Positions 10,492 to 19,166 of a DNA stretch of 38,214 nucleotides are shown here, piece after piece. Positions within the stretch are counted from its first letter, which is position 1. Every line of letters begins with the position of its first letter. Source of the stretch: Pseudomonadota bacterium (GTDB taxonomy: Bacteria > Myxococcota_A > Polyangia > Haliangiales > Haliangiaceae). The notes under the pieces were generated by a model. That model did not search any database. It was not told where the DNA came from and was given only the letters and a program-made list of their open reading frames with translations. Location of the stretch: positions 1 to 38,214 of the forward strand of contig JAKSDA010000141.1 of NCBI GenBank assembly GCA_022360315.1. Reading direction: 5' to 3'. The translations under genes were made by a program, and so were the position numbers.

Positions 10492-11199
10492 ATGAGTCGA
10501 ACACTGCTCGGCCTGATGGTGGCTCTGCCCATGGTGGTACCCACGGCTTCCTATGCCGGTAGCGCGTACGATGTGCTGACCGACAAGCAGAAGCGCAAAC
10601 TCAAAAAAGACGGCACTGTTGTCTGGTACGTGGCGGTTGCCGACAAGCCGTGGCCCAAGAGCTACGTATACAGCACGATCGACGGGGTGAGCGCGGAAGA
10701 GGCGATGGCGGTCTTCATGGACTTCAACCGGCATCAGGAGTTCATGCCGGATGTGAACGATTCCAAGGTGAGCAATCACGATAGCGCACGTACCTGGGAA
10801 GTGGAGTACGAGCTACATGTACCGATCCTACGCGATGAGCGGTACACTGTGCGCAACCGGCTGAGCACCTATGACAATGGAGCCGCTTATAAGATGAGTT
10901 GGACCAAGATCAAGGCTTATTCGACCAAGGATATTGTCGGCAACATCCGTTTCGAGAGCCATGGTTCGGGTACGCTTCTGGCGTATTACAACTACGTGGT
11001 TCCGGGCCGAGCTTTTTCGGGTTGGGTCGAAGGCAGAGCCAAAAAAGGAGCTGTCACGGTGGTCAAGGCGTTGGGCAAAGAAGCGCGCCGAATCAAGACC
11101 AAGGATCCGCAGCGCATGCAGCAGCTGGTCGACCAGCTGAGGCGCTCGCTCGCTCGCACCCCGGAATCCACCGTTCAAGTCCATACCCACGCCCGCTAA
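10492..11199 (+). CDS. Exported SRPBCC/START-like domain protein
   Basis: A 235-aa protein with a clear signal peptide (MSRTLLGLMVALPMVVPTAS then YA, cleavage likely after ASYA). The mature part looks like an SRPBCC/START-type fold: 'TIDGVSAEEAMAVFMDFNRH', 'WEVEYELHVPILRDERYTV' and a long C-terminal helix region. Members of this fold bind hydrophobic ligands in a deep cavity; the ligand is unknown and binding is inferred. The start at 10492 has TTTGGAG upstream and removes an unlikely 9-codon extension. Its own promoter is visible at 10422-10450 and it seems to be transcribed alone. The protein is basic and should be periplasmic. Confidence 0.75.
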   Translation: MSRTLLGLMVALPMVVPTASYAGSAYDVLTDKQKRKLKKDGTVVWYVAVADKPWPKSYVYSTIDGVSAEEAMAVFMDFNRHQEFMPDVNDSKVSNHDSARTWEVEYELHVPILRDERYTVRNRLSTYDNGAAYKMSWTKIKAYSTKDIVGNIRFESHGSGTLLAYYNYVVPGRAFSGWVEGRAKKGAVTVVKALGKEARRIKTKDPQRMQQLVDQLRRSLARTPESTVQVHTHAR

Positions 11200-11323
11200 C
11201 GTCGCCCACCTCGCCACTGTGTGCCGCGATCTGCCAGCGCTACAGTTTGCATCTATCGCGCCAGCTTGCTCGAGCAAGCCGAGGAATTCTGCGATCGTAT
11301 CCCTTCGCTCTGGTCTTGATATC

Positions 11324-11413
11324 ATGTCATCGGCGGCGTTGAGCCGCGACGGCAAACCCATTGTCACCATGTCCCGCGATAAGACCGCTTCCCAGCGGGC
11401 TGTCTATGCCTGA
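11324..11413 (+). pseudogene. WD40-repeat remnant
   Basis: The short frame reads SSAALSRDGKPIVTMSRDKT, which matches the WD40 consensus (AAFSPDGKRIVTASRDKTARVW). It ends in a stop after RAVYA, before the WD dipeptide, and nothing upstream continues the repeat. It is a single-blade scrap at the left border of a region of gene debris. Confidence 0.5.
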
Positions 11414-11649
11414 CCAGGGGCGCGGTGCAACAGCGGCCAGGCCAGGGTGATCGCGAGGAGGAGCGGTCCGGCGGTCATAGCCGAGCCGAGAGTCGCCGTC
11501 CAAAACTCTATATTCCGCCGCCTCACAAGCTCACCCGCCCGCGTCGGCGACCGAGCAGCGAGCTGCTGGCGTGTTTTGAAGCCTGAGGCGAGAGCGCCCA
11601 TCAGTTTGCCCAGTGCGTTCGTCGGCGCAATCGCTACGCCGCCAAGGAA

Positions 11650-11906
11650 CTTCCCATCTGCTCGAGCTGCAGAGTTCCTGGTCGATCCAGGACATTTTGC
11701 GCGCCATCGAGCACGCCAGTCGCTATGGTGCCTACAACGCCGACGCGGTCGACCGCATCCTGAAGGCGACGGCACAGCCTCGCACCCTTGAGGACGTGAT
11801 CGCCGAGAGCGCCCGCCACCGAATCCGGCAGGCCATGGCTTCTTCACCAGTCACACAACCGGGCCCAGACAGCCTGCGTGCGTCTGCTGTCTGGCTCCGA
11901 CCATGA
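11650..11906 (+). pseudogene. C-terminal remnant of an IS21-type (IstA-like) transposase
   Basis: The frame to the stop at 11904-11906 reads ILRAIEHASRYGAYNADAVD, RILKATAQPRTLEDVIAESA and RHRIRQAM. This resembles the C-terminal tail of IS21-family transposases, where helices around 'A..YGAY...A..RIL....KPRTL' occur. The upstream catalytic core is missing and no partner ATPase gene is present, so this is a dead fragment. The assignment is by pattern memory and could be another transposase of similar tail. Confidence 0.45.
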
Positions 11907-12071
11907 CGCAGACGCGCACGAGGCCGCCGATGGCCAGTACGAAAGCCAGAAACCAAACCACCGAGACCACTCCAACCACATCGAAACTCAAGCCCAGCAG
12001 AGCGACGGAGCCGACGACCCCTCTGTCGCTCCGGGACGCGCACGCGCTCCGCGGTCGGGATCGCGCGCGCT

Positions 12072-12179
12072 GCCGTCACGGGCCATCTTGATCCGGCGGA
12101 GCGGGTGATCAGCAGGGATCCGCGCTTCGGGTGAGATTGCCGAGAACAACATGGCCTGCTTCGTATCCGTGCCACACAT
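12072..12179 (-). pseudogene. N-terminal remnant of an IS1182/IS5-type transposase
   Basis: From the ATG at 12177-12179 the minus strand reads MCGTDTKQAMLFSAISPEAR then IPADHPLRRIK. This is the characteristic start of IS1182-group transposases (MRG.D..Q..MFSY.SPE.RVPADHPLR.IR). Similarity ends after about 35 codons and the DDE domain is absent. Left of it the sequence changes to unrelated debris, so only the N-terminal piece survives. Confidence 0.65.
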
Positions 12180-12270
12180 GAACGCACGCTATCTGGACCG
12201 TTCAACGTTGTCGATCTCTACTCGCCTACTTTTTAACAGCCTGCTAGGCTACCGTTCCTCTCGATGATAG

Positions 12271-12449
12271 CTATCCGGCCGTCAAGAAGTCCATGAACGC
12301 GGCCTCAACCAGGTGAGTCGCCCGGTTCTTTAGTTGAAACAGATAGTACCAGCTCTTCTTTTCTTCAATTTTGGGAAAACAGGAACGAGCGCACCCGACT
12401 GCAGGTTGTGTTGCCTCAGTCGAAACGCGACCTTAGCTGGCTCTGTCAT
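12271..12449 (-). pseudogene. Frameshifted C-terminal remnant of a LysR-family regulator
   Basis: Minus-strand translation gives LRQHNLQSGALVPVFPKL in one frame and, after a shift near 12360, EEKKSWYYLFQLKNRATHLV then EAAFMDFLTAG and a stop at 12271-12273. Joined, these match the end of a LysR substrate-binding domain, where 'L.SG.LVPVLP' is followed by 'YLF.......RAF.DFL'. No DNA-binding helix-turn-helix remains. It lies beside a broken GMC oxidoreductase, so the two may once have formed a regulator-enzyme pair. Confidence 0.6.
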
Positions 12450-12477
12450 ACGGAGCTGATATAGGAGTCGCAGCAAG

Positions 12478-12519
12478 ATGAGCAAGAAGAAGCGTCGCCA
12501 GTTTACTAATGAGCAGAAA
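12478..12519 (+). mobile_element. IS3-family orfA start (14 codons) joined to another gene
   Basis: ATG plus 13 codons reads MSKKKRRQFTNEQK, the typical beginning of an IS3-family OrfA transposase, and AGGAG precedes it. The next codon (from 12520) already belongs to a GMC oxidoreductase. Only this scrap of the element remains; no terminal inverted repeat or orfB is visible. Confidence 0.65.
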
Positions 12520-13830
12520 ATCGGCTCTGGGTCGCTGGTAGCATTGTCGCGAAGGAGCTCCTCGACCACGGCGAAACGGACATTGCAATCGTCGAGGCAG
12601 GGCGGGCGGACTCCATGCGAGATCGGCGCGTGTGACTCGACTACGTGATGACGGAGCACGACATTTTTGCCAAGCATCGGCCCGAAGTTGGCGACTCCGA
12701 GACCACGGGCCAAAACGAGTTCCTTGTACGGCATAGCCAACTGCGAACTCTCGGCGGTGCGACGCTGATCTGGCACGGCATTGCCATGCGAATGAAGCCC
12801 GAGGACTTTCAGATGGGCACGCGCATAGGCTTAGGAGCCAACTGGCCGTTTGGATACGACGAGTTGGAACGTCACTACGCCAAAGCCGAAGCCACACTTC
12901 AGGTTGCGGGTGATGTGGGAGATCCAGGGCATCCACCTCGTTCGAGCCCGTTTCCCCTTCCAGCGATGCCGTTCGAGTTAGATGACGGTCCGTTCATCAA
13001 CGCGATGCGTAGACGCGGAGCCACCGTGCAGCGGCAATGCATCGCGCGCAACACGGCTTCGATCAATGGACGGTCACAGTGCCAGTCAACAGGGACTTGT
13101 CGCTACTGTCCTTTCGGCGCCAGATTCACGGGAGATCAGCTTCTCGAAGACGTGGCGAAACGCCCCGGCGTGCAAGTGATTTCCGCAACAGCCGCACTTC
13201 GCCTGATTTTCTCGACGCAGACCAGCGCGGCGGCGTTAGAAGCTCGCAACACGCAGTCGGGCAAAACGATTCGTATCGAAGCCGATCGATTTGTCGTTTG
13301 TGGTGGTGGTATTGAGTCCCCGAAGCTGCTCATTAACTCCCGAAGTCGATGGTGGCCCAGCGGTGTGGGCAATCATGGGGAGATGCTGGGGAAGTTCTTT
13401 TTTACGCATCCGCTTCTCGTGATGATGGGCCGTCGGTCTCCGAACCCGAAGCGGGTGACCAAGGAGCTTGGTTATCCAACTGCGACATCAAGATACTACG
13501 ATGACGCTGCCTTTCAACGAGACGGAAAGTTCACGGTTCAATGCTGGGGGCTCGGGCACGACCTCGGCACGATGATGATCGATGGGGCTAAGCGTGGCGA
13601 TATCGAGCGGCGTATCGAAGCAGAGAACACCACCAGTCTTGCGATCTTGGCCGATGAGGTGCCGGAAGCGGGAAATACGGTCGGTTTGGCAGCTAGAGTC
13701 GACCGCTACGGGTTACCACGAACGCGGATTCACTATACGTGGGGGGCGCGCACTCACTCTCAGCTTGCGCGAATCAAAAAAGCGGTGACATCCTTGGCCG
13801 GAGGAAGTGTCTGGGTCCCTTTGGCGGCGA
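12520..13830 (+). pseudogene. Broken GMC-family FAD oxidoreductase
   Basis: The remains of a GMC (glucose-methanol-choline) oxidoreductase of the gluconate/choline dehydrogenase type. IGSG, then (one base missing at 12532-12533) AGSIVAKELLDHGETDIAIV forms the FAD-binding start. An in-frame TGA stands at 12633-12635, and the rest is open from a GTG at 12645. Blocks RTLGGATLIWHGIAMRM, WPFGYDELERHYAKAEATLQ and FVVCGGGIESPKLLINSRS are clear family signatures. The C-terminal catalytic region (His-containing active site, 'GT.RMG' and 'PTATIMA') is not recognisable; after about 13800 the DNA instead encodes a WD40 sequence on the other strand, although the plus frame stays open to 14045 by chance. 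Fused 5' to an IS3 orfA start. At least four lesions make it non-functional. Confidence 0.75.
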
Positions 13831-14690
13831 TGATGGATCCGTCCCTGGCAAACTGGGCACCACGGGCTGGGGAACGTACACCAGACTGGTACTTGCCAGT
13901 CCTGGCATCGCGGAGCGTGAGGTGCACACCGGTGCTCAATAGCAACTCTCGGTTTGGCGAGAATACGAGCGTCGGATTACGGGTATGCTCGTCGCGAATC
14001 TGGAATCGCCTCGTGCCGGTGGCAGACTCGTATACCGCGATGTGAACACCGCCAGCGTGTTCCAGATGTTGCTGCGACACTGCGATCAAGCTGCCATCGG
14101 CAGACAGCGCGCATCGCACACCTCCACCTCGAGTTCGTTCCTGCCACGCGATCGTTTGCGACGTACGGTTCCACATGCGCGCCCAGTGGTCGCCGCAACC
14201 GAGCACCTGCCTGCTCTGGGCGATCGCAACGTCGGACAGGTATGCCGGGTGAGACAGGATCGGTGGGCGGATCTGCATGAGTGCACCCCGCGGCAAGCCA
14301 TCGCCGGACAGCATGACATCTTTGGGCCTGGCCTTTTGCTAACTCCCCTTGGTTAACAGGGCGTTGTGGTCCCCGCTTGGCCTGGATGGGTCCATAGTAC
14401 AGTGGAGCCGAGGTGCCAATTTCGTCCACACTGGCGCGCAACAGTGGACTCTGATAGAGGTCGGGGCGCAATGCAACATCGGTCCAATCCTCGATAAGAC
14501 CAGTTTGCTCGCGCTGTGGCAATTGCGCTGACGTATCCCGCTCGCATTGCACAGCCGCGTCCGGCGACGACGTCGGAGCCGCCAGTTTGTCGGTCAATGT
14601 CCGTTTTCCCGGCGCGATGACGTGCCGGGATACGGGTGTGGTAGTATCCTGATTGGCGTGTTTGCGCTGGTCGTGGCAATGACGCGGCAT
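13760..14690 (-). pseudogene. PGKRTLT-leader WD40 protein, frameshifted and truncated
   Basis: Starts at the ATG 14688-14690 with an ideal AAGGAG. The N-terminal part reads MPRHCHDQRKHANQDTTTPV, then SRHVIAPGKRTLTDKLAAPT. A leader with PGKRTLT occurs, as I recall, in many large myxobacterial proteins, often with DUF4157, linked to extracellular contractile injection systems or toxins. Near 14330 the frame is lost: the next frame continues with MLSGDGLPRGALMQI and WD40-like blades (VRCALSADGSLIAV, PTLVFSPNRELLLSTG, ARGAQFARDGSIIAAKG) to a stop at 13760. With the indel removed it would be one protein of about 310 residues, still short of a full propeller. The left end meets the GMC remnant, so it was probably cut by recombination. 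Leader function is inference. Confidence 0.6.
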
Positions 14691-14982
14691 GTACAGCTCC
14701 TTGGCTGACAAGGCTCGGTTTGGGGGGACTGCAAAGGTGGAGACTATACCATCCGTACTTGTGGTTTTGCGGACACCAGAGCGCGGCGGGCTTCTTTACT
14801 GCACCTTGGTGGTTTCACAGCCCACCACCCCGAGCAAGATGGTGTGCGTCTCCTCGTGCCTGGCACGCTGCCTCATTCCCTGTTCGAGATCGGTGGGCAG
14901 CGTGTGCCATAGTCGAGCCAGGATGAGTCGATTGCATCGAGAAACGGGAGCTGTCCGAGATGCCGTAAGAGGCTGTCCGGCG

Positions 14983-16470
14983 GTGGCAAACAAAGCGCTG
15001 GTCGTGTGTGCGTCCATGGTGCTCGCGCTGATCTGCGCGTGTTCGAAATCCGAGTCCGTCCGGGGTGAAACTGCCGACAGCGTAGCATCGCCGCAAGAAG
15101 CTGCTCGGTTGAGGTCGGCAACTCCGACCGACAGACCGCCTGCTGATACCGGGCCTAGCGAACCACCCAGGCCGGAAAAACCAGTTTCGCGGGATGATGC
15201 CCGAGAGTGGCTCGCCGCGTGGCTGGACGCGCAGAACAAGGGCGATTTCTCGCGATACGCGGCGATGTACGCAGAGGAGTTCACCGGCGTGCGGCGGTCC
15301 GGGCCAAAGGTCGTCAAACTCGATCACGACAGATGGCTCGACGATCGCAAGCGCATGTTTCGCAAACCCATGGAGGTCGCGGCGCTCAATGTCGGAATCA
15401 CCGCGAACGACGGCCGCGCAGAGCTGCGCTTTGTCCAGATCTGGAGCTCCGGGCGGTACGCCGACAAGGGCGAGAAGCTCGTCGTCTTGTCCCGCGGCGA
15501 CACCGGCGTGCGTGCAATACGCGAGGTCATGCTGTCGTCCCATCCGCTGACGCCTCCGCGCAAGGGGCCGCCGCCTCGGACGCCGAAGGTATTCACCGTG
15601 GCGCGTTTCTTTGCCGGTCAGGTGCCCGCCCTGCTGTTGCCCTCGACCTGGAGCTGGCAGTTTCGCGTCAAGCCCATCGGCAAGCCGGTTGCAGTTATCG
15701 CGCCGGGAAAGAGCCCGCGTGCCGTTGGGGTGTACCGTCGGCTCGACGCATCCACGCTGCCACCCGAATTTGAAGCTCTGCGCTCTGCGTATGTGGAACT
15801 CATGACAGCAGCGGGCACGCGAACGTGTACCGCGCAGATCGCCGACTTCTATCATGCCGAGGCATTCGGTGGGGAGCGCGCGGTCTACACCAGTGCGCTC
15901 GATCAGGAGAAGTGGGGCGCGCTTGTGCGCGACGGCAAGCTCGAGGAATTGGGCGCCGAGTTGTGGAGACGAGCACAATACAGCCCCGCTCCTATGGCGT
16001 CGGTTTCGCACAGTGACGGCGACTGCGGCGATGCCATGTGGGGGCGGCTGCGGTCGGAGTCCCCGGTGCGGACCGGTGTGTCTGTTCAAAATGCCGCGCT
16101 GGCGAAATTGGTCGCCGAGCAGATCTGGAAGCACGGCGCGTACGACGATTACCGCGCCAAGTATGAACTTGAGGAACCGACGGAGACAGCGGAAGAATGG
16201 GACGAGGAGCTCGAGCAATCGATCGAGGTGTCGCTTTACGGCGTTGCGAAGGGAACGCCAACGCTCGCGCTCTTGCAGACGAAGATCGGTGATGTGCTCT
16301 ACTCGATCACCGGGGATGGCAAGCTCGCGGACGAGCGCGATGTTCACGTCTGCGCCGAGGTTCTCGGTGCAGTGGACGCGGACGGAGACGGCGAGCTGGA
16401 TCTCCTCAGCACCACCAGCTTTGGCACGGGCTGCCTCGCACTATCGAACAGCCCAAACATCCACTTCTAA
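14983..16470 (+). CDS. Predicted lipoprotein with NTF2-like (DUF4440/SnoaL-type) domain
   Basis: A 495-aa protein predicted to be anchored to the outer or inner membrane. The GTG at 14983 follows AAGAGG and opens a short lipoprotein signal: ANKALVVCASMVLALICACS, with a lipobox-like LICAC. A 294-bp longer open frame exists but lacks a signal-like start. After a Pro/Ser-rich linker, residues about 70-180 resemble an NTF2-like domain (REWLAAWLDAQNKGDFSRYA then AMYAEEFTGV). The remaining 300 residues are unknown, with 'VDADGDGELDLL' near the C-terminus, a Ca-binding DxDxDG motif as in EF-hand or VCBS repeats. Function unknown. It is divergent from the PGKRTLT pseudogene, whose start lies 293 bp away. 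Similar lipoproteins with L,D-transpeptidase-linked NTF2 domains exist, but no catalytic Cys motif is visible here. Confidence 0.75.
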   Translation: MANKALVVCASMVLALICACSKSESVRGETADSVASPQEAARLRSATPTDRPPADTGPSEPPRPEKPVSRDDAREWLAAWLDAQNKGDFSRYAAMYAEEFTGVRRSGPKVVKLDHDRWLDDRKRMFRKPMEVAALNVGITANDGRAELRFVQIWSSGRYADKGEKLVVLSRGDTGVRAIREVMLSSHPLTPPRKGPPPRTPKVFTVARFFAGQVPALLLPSTWSWQFRVKPIGKPVAVIAPGKSPRAVGVYRRLDASTLPPEFEALRSAYVELMTAAGTRTCTAQIADFYHAEAFGGERAVYTSALDQEKWGALVRDGKLEELGAELWRRAQYSPAPMASVSHSDGDCGDAMWGRLRSESPVRTGVSVQNAALAKLVAEQIWKHGAYDDYRAKYELEEPTETAEEWDEELEQSIEVSLYGVAKGTPTLALLQTKIGDVLYSITGDGKLADERDVHVCAEVLGAVDADGDGELDLLSTTSFGTGCLALSNSPNIHF

Positions 16471-16830
16471 AACAGGGCTCATGCTCCAGCCCAGCCGCCG
16501 CAGGTGACCGAGCCGCTATCGGCCGGGTCGGGCATGGAACGAAATCGCCGGCTGGGGTGTCGCACGGCCGATAACCTGACCCGATTTATACTCGCCAGTG
16601 TTGTCGTCAGTTGCTCTGCCAGGCAGGGAACGTCCTCAAGTAAATTCGACCATTCGGATCGCTGGACATCATATTTGCGTTGGTGTGGTTGTCACTCGTT
16701 GTCTTCCTCGTCATGATACAGAGGTGCTTTACACGACCGGCAGGTTCTACTCATTCATGACAAGAGAAAGCCTATCGGGTGGGCTGCTCTCGTCGAGATG
16801 CAAGCGGCTCCCTGCGATGGTTACGCCCCG
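16471..16830. other. Intergenic region, no gene seen
   Basis: 360 bp between the lipoprotein and phosphotransferase genes. Short frames lack coding character. It is moderately AT-rich around 16620-16760 and probably holds the promoter of the next gene, but no confident -35/-10 pair could be chosen. Confidence 0.4.
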
Positions 16831-17742
16831 ATGAGTACGGCTGATCCTTGGGCTGCGGTGGTCCAACGCGTCGCCCCGGAGGGGCAGCTGATACGCCGCT
16901 GGCCGTTGAGGGGCGGAGTCTCGGCCAGCATTCATGCATTGGAGATCGGCCTGCCGGGCGGACAGACGCGTCGGGTGGTCGTGAGGCGGCACGGGGTGGC
17001 AGACTGGAAGCCGCTCGAAGCGGATGTTACTGCGACGGAGTTCGCGTTGCTAGAAGCGCTCCGCCGAGCGGGAATGGCTGTGCCGGCGCCGTGCTTTCTC
17101 GACGTGTCCGGCGAGGTGCTTCCGTCGCCGTACCTCGTTATGGAGTTCGTTGAGGGCACAACCGCGATCGACGAGGCGGCGCTGCCCGACGCGCTGCGGC
17201 AGATGGCGGCCTATCTGGCGCGCCTGCACGCGCTGGATGTCGGCGACGCCGAGCTGCCGTCGCTGCCGCAGCGCGAAGACCCGATCGCGGGCACCCTGGA
17301 ATACCTTCCGGAGACGCCGCTCGCCGCTCGCTTGCGGGCCGCCCTGTCGACCGAAGCCCCACTCGTCCCGACGAACCCCCCGGCGCTGCTGCACGGCGAT
17401 TTCTGGCCCGAGAACGTTCTCTGGCAGCACGGTCAGATCGCTGCAGTCGTCGATTGGGAGGACGCCGCGGTCGGGGATCCGCTGTCCGATCTCGCGAGCT
17501 GCCGGGTGGAGCTGTTCTGGAAGCACAGTGAGCAGGTCATGGAAACCTTCACGGCGCACTACCTGTCGATGGCGACCGTCGATTCGACGAACCTGCCACT
17601 GTGGGAGCTGTACGTGTCGGCGGCCGCGGCGGCCTACATGGCGCACTGGGGGCTCGACCCGGAGGTGGAAGCAGAGAGGCGGCGGAAGACCTCTTGGGTC
17701 CTGGAGAGGGCGGGGCAACGGGTGCTCTCACAAGCTGTTTGA
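16831..17742 (+). CDS. Aminoglycoside phosphotransferase (APH)-family kinase-like protein
   Basis: A 303-aa protein of the APH/choline kinase fold. The catalytic loop is HGDFWPENVLW (His188, Asp190) and the metal-binding motif is VVDWEDAAVGDPLSDLA (Asp208). The N-lobe shows 'YLVMEFVEGTT' as hinge and VVVRRH as the nucleotide lysine/arginine region. Such proteins phosphorylate small molecules (aminoglycosides, macrolides, homoserine, sugars, methylthioribose); no substrate can be inferred from context. The start at 16831 (MSTADPWAAV) was preferred over an ATG 33 bp upstream because the family begins about here, but neither has a strong ribosome-binding site. The gene stands alone; a tail-fibre-like remnant follows immediately. 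Confidence 0.85.
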   Translation: MSTADPWAAVVQRVAPEGQLIRRWPLRGGVSASIHALEIGLPGGQTRRVVVRRHGVADWKPLEADVTATEFALLEALRRAGMAVPAPCFLDVSGEVLPSPYLVMEFVEGTTAIDEAALPDALRQMAAYLARLHALDVGDAELPSLPQREDPIAGTLEYLPETPLAARLRAALSTEAPLVPTNPPALLHGDFWPENVLWQHGQIAAVVDWEDAAVGDPLSDLASCRVELFWKHSEQVMETFTAHYLSMATVDSTNLPLWELYVSAAAAAYMAHWGLDPEVEAERRRKTSWVLERAGQRVLSQAV

Positions 17743-18035
17743 CGGTTGCGAAATCCGGGCTGGCAACGTGACCGTGGGCAACTGGCCAGTGAACAGTGGA
17801 TTTGCCTTTTTCGGCCCAGCCGATCTCGATCAGTCGCAGTCGGCAAACTACGCACTGCTGCAGCAGCGGTCGAGCAGTGGGGCTGGGACGACTTTTTTGA
17901 ACTCGCCGCAGAGCATCCAGTTACCCATCGGCAATGGCGATAAGATGGTGATCGCCAAGAGTGGCAATATCGGAGTCGGGACCGATGATCCCAGGGGCAA
18001 ACTCGATGTTCACGGCGATATTCGTTTCAACGCTC
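17743..18035 (+). pseudogene. Remnant of a tail-fibre/adhesin-like protein
   Basis: Directly after the phosphotransferase stop, a different frame reads AGNVTVGNWPVNSGFAFFGP, YALLQQRSSSGAGTTFLNSP and MVIAKSGNIGVGTDDPRGKL then DVHGDIRF. The sequence 'NSP..I.L.IGN.DKM.I...GN.GVGT..P..KLDV.G.I' is typical of phage tail fibres and large bacterial surface proteins just before the C-terminal chaperone or collagen-like region. It has no start codon of its own and its 3' part is replaced by the end of the minus-strand methyltransferase gene. It is therefore a broken fragment. Confidence 0.6.
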
Positions 18036-18966
18036 GGCCGACCCGGGCGCGAGCGACTGCCACCGGGCAGGCGTACTCGCGCGTATCCGGCAGCCCGGGC
18101 GATCCGACTGCGCTCTGACCTGGCCCGTCATCGGCCGTGCCACTGTCTGCAGCATCGTACGCAGACCGGGTTGCGGGGTCGAGAAAGTCGATGGCGGGGC
18201 GGACCTGCGCGGCATCGAATCCGCACCGCAAAAGGGCCTGCTCGGCGGCCGCGGGCCGGTCGAAGTGGAGATGCACCCGGCCGCGGGCAAACGCCGATAA
18301 CGCCGCGACAAAGAGCCTCAGACCCGGCAGGTCGGCAACCGTGCTGCGCGGATAGAGGTCGGTCAGGTATAGACCATCGGGAAACTGGGCCAGGAAGTCG
18401 GCTATTCGCTGCGATACGGCCAGCATCGTGGCCCGGTCGAAATAGTTGAGCAAACCCTCGACCACGATCGCGGTGCCGCGTTCGAGATCAAAGAGACGCC
18501 GGCCTACCGCGGCCAAACTGTGCCGGCCACGGCTGGCCAGGGCGTCGACCTCGACCACGTGATGTCTGCCCGGCAATGGCCCGATACGGCGCAAAAGGGC
18601 CCGTTTGCGCGCACACATGGCGGGTAGATCGCTCTCCACATAGACCAGCCCGGCCCGGCCGTATCGCTTCATGAAGCGATACCCGCGCGGCGATAACCCG
18701 GCGGCGATCTCCACGACCTGTCCGATCTCGCCCCGCTCGATAGCCTCCTGCAATAGACGATCGATGGCCCGGTGACGGAACAGCAGCATACTGTCCAGCG
18801 TCGCTCCGCTGACCGCACGCGACACCCTCATGAACGGACGCATGCCGTGGTAGAGCAGCCTGCCGGGCCAGGTCTCGAAAGCCGGATGGGCAAGGCCATG
18901 CCGATACCAGACATAGCCGGTGTAATGAGCCGTTGGACTGATCCGCGCGCTTGGGTCACCGGCCAT
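18010..18966 (-). CDS. SAM-dependent methyltransferase, leucine carboxyl methyltransferase-like (LCM)
   Basis: A 318-aa class I methyltransferase. Its start (ISPTAHYTGYVWYRHGL...) and the order of blocks fit bacterial LCM-family proteins: DSMLLFRHRAIDRLLQEAIE, SAM motif VVEIAAGLSPRGYRF, the acidic 'VYVESDLPAM' and 'AIVVEGLLNYF' (carboxyl-group methyltransferase motif), then 'GLYLTDLYP'. Substrate unknown; family members methylate polyketides or other carboxylates. I chose ATG 18964-18966 because the family usually starts about here; the frame extends to a GTG at 19000-19002. No ribosome-binding site is evident for either. The last ~45 residues after DFLDPATRS are low-complexity and overlap the tail-fibre remnant, so the true 3' end may have been altered by the rearrangement. 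Confidence 0.75.
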   Translation of the reverse strand: MAGDPSARISPTAHYTGYVWYRHGLAHPAFETWPGRLLYHGMRPFMRVSRAVSGATLDSMLLFRHRAIDRLLQEAIERGEIGQVVEIAAGLSPRGYRFMKRYGRAGLVYVESDLPAMCARKRALLRRIGPLPGRHHVVEVDALASRGRHSLAAVGRRLFDLERGTAIVVEGLLNYFDRATMLAVSQRIADFLAQFPDGLYLTDLYPRSTVADLPGLRLFVAALSAFARGRVHLHFDRPAAAEQALLRCGFDAAQVRPAIDFLDPATRSAYDAADSGTADDGPGQSAVGSPGLPDTREYACPVAVARARVGRALKRISP

Positions 18967-19166
18967 GTACCGGATGTACCACAGCGCTGGCGAAACCGGC
19001 ACAGCGGCGCCCGCGGAGCGATTTGCAAACTCCTGCTCAATTTCTTTAAATTATTGATATTATTAAATATATCATGTGCATGACGGGGGATTTTCGGGAC
19101 CTGGGGAGGCGCCGGGAGGGGCCGTGGGATGCCAAGGCGGGCCAGATCGTCCATAATCACCGCGAT

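Noticed and set aside
11404..11847. 147-codon minus-strand frame with a hydrophobic C-terminus
   Set aside because: Overlaps the IS21-type remnant on the other strand, has an Arg-rich low-complexity body and no ribosome-binding site; the hydrophobic tail alone is not enough.
13830..14045. C-terminal 70 codons of the GMC oxidoreductase frame
   Set aside because: No GMC C-terminal motif is present and the opposite strand encodes a WD40-like sequence, so the open frame is accidental.
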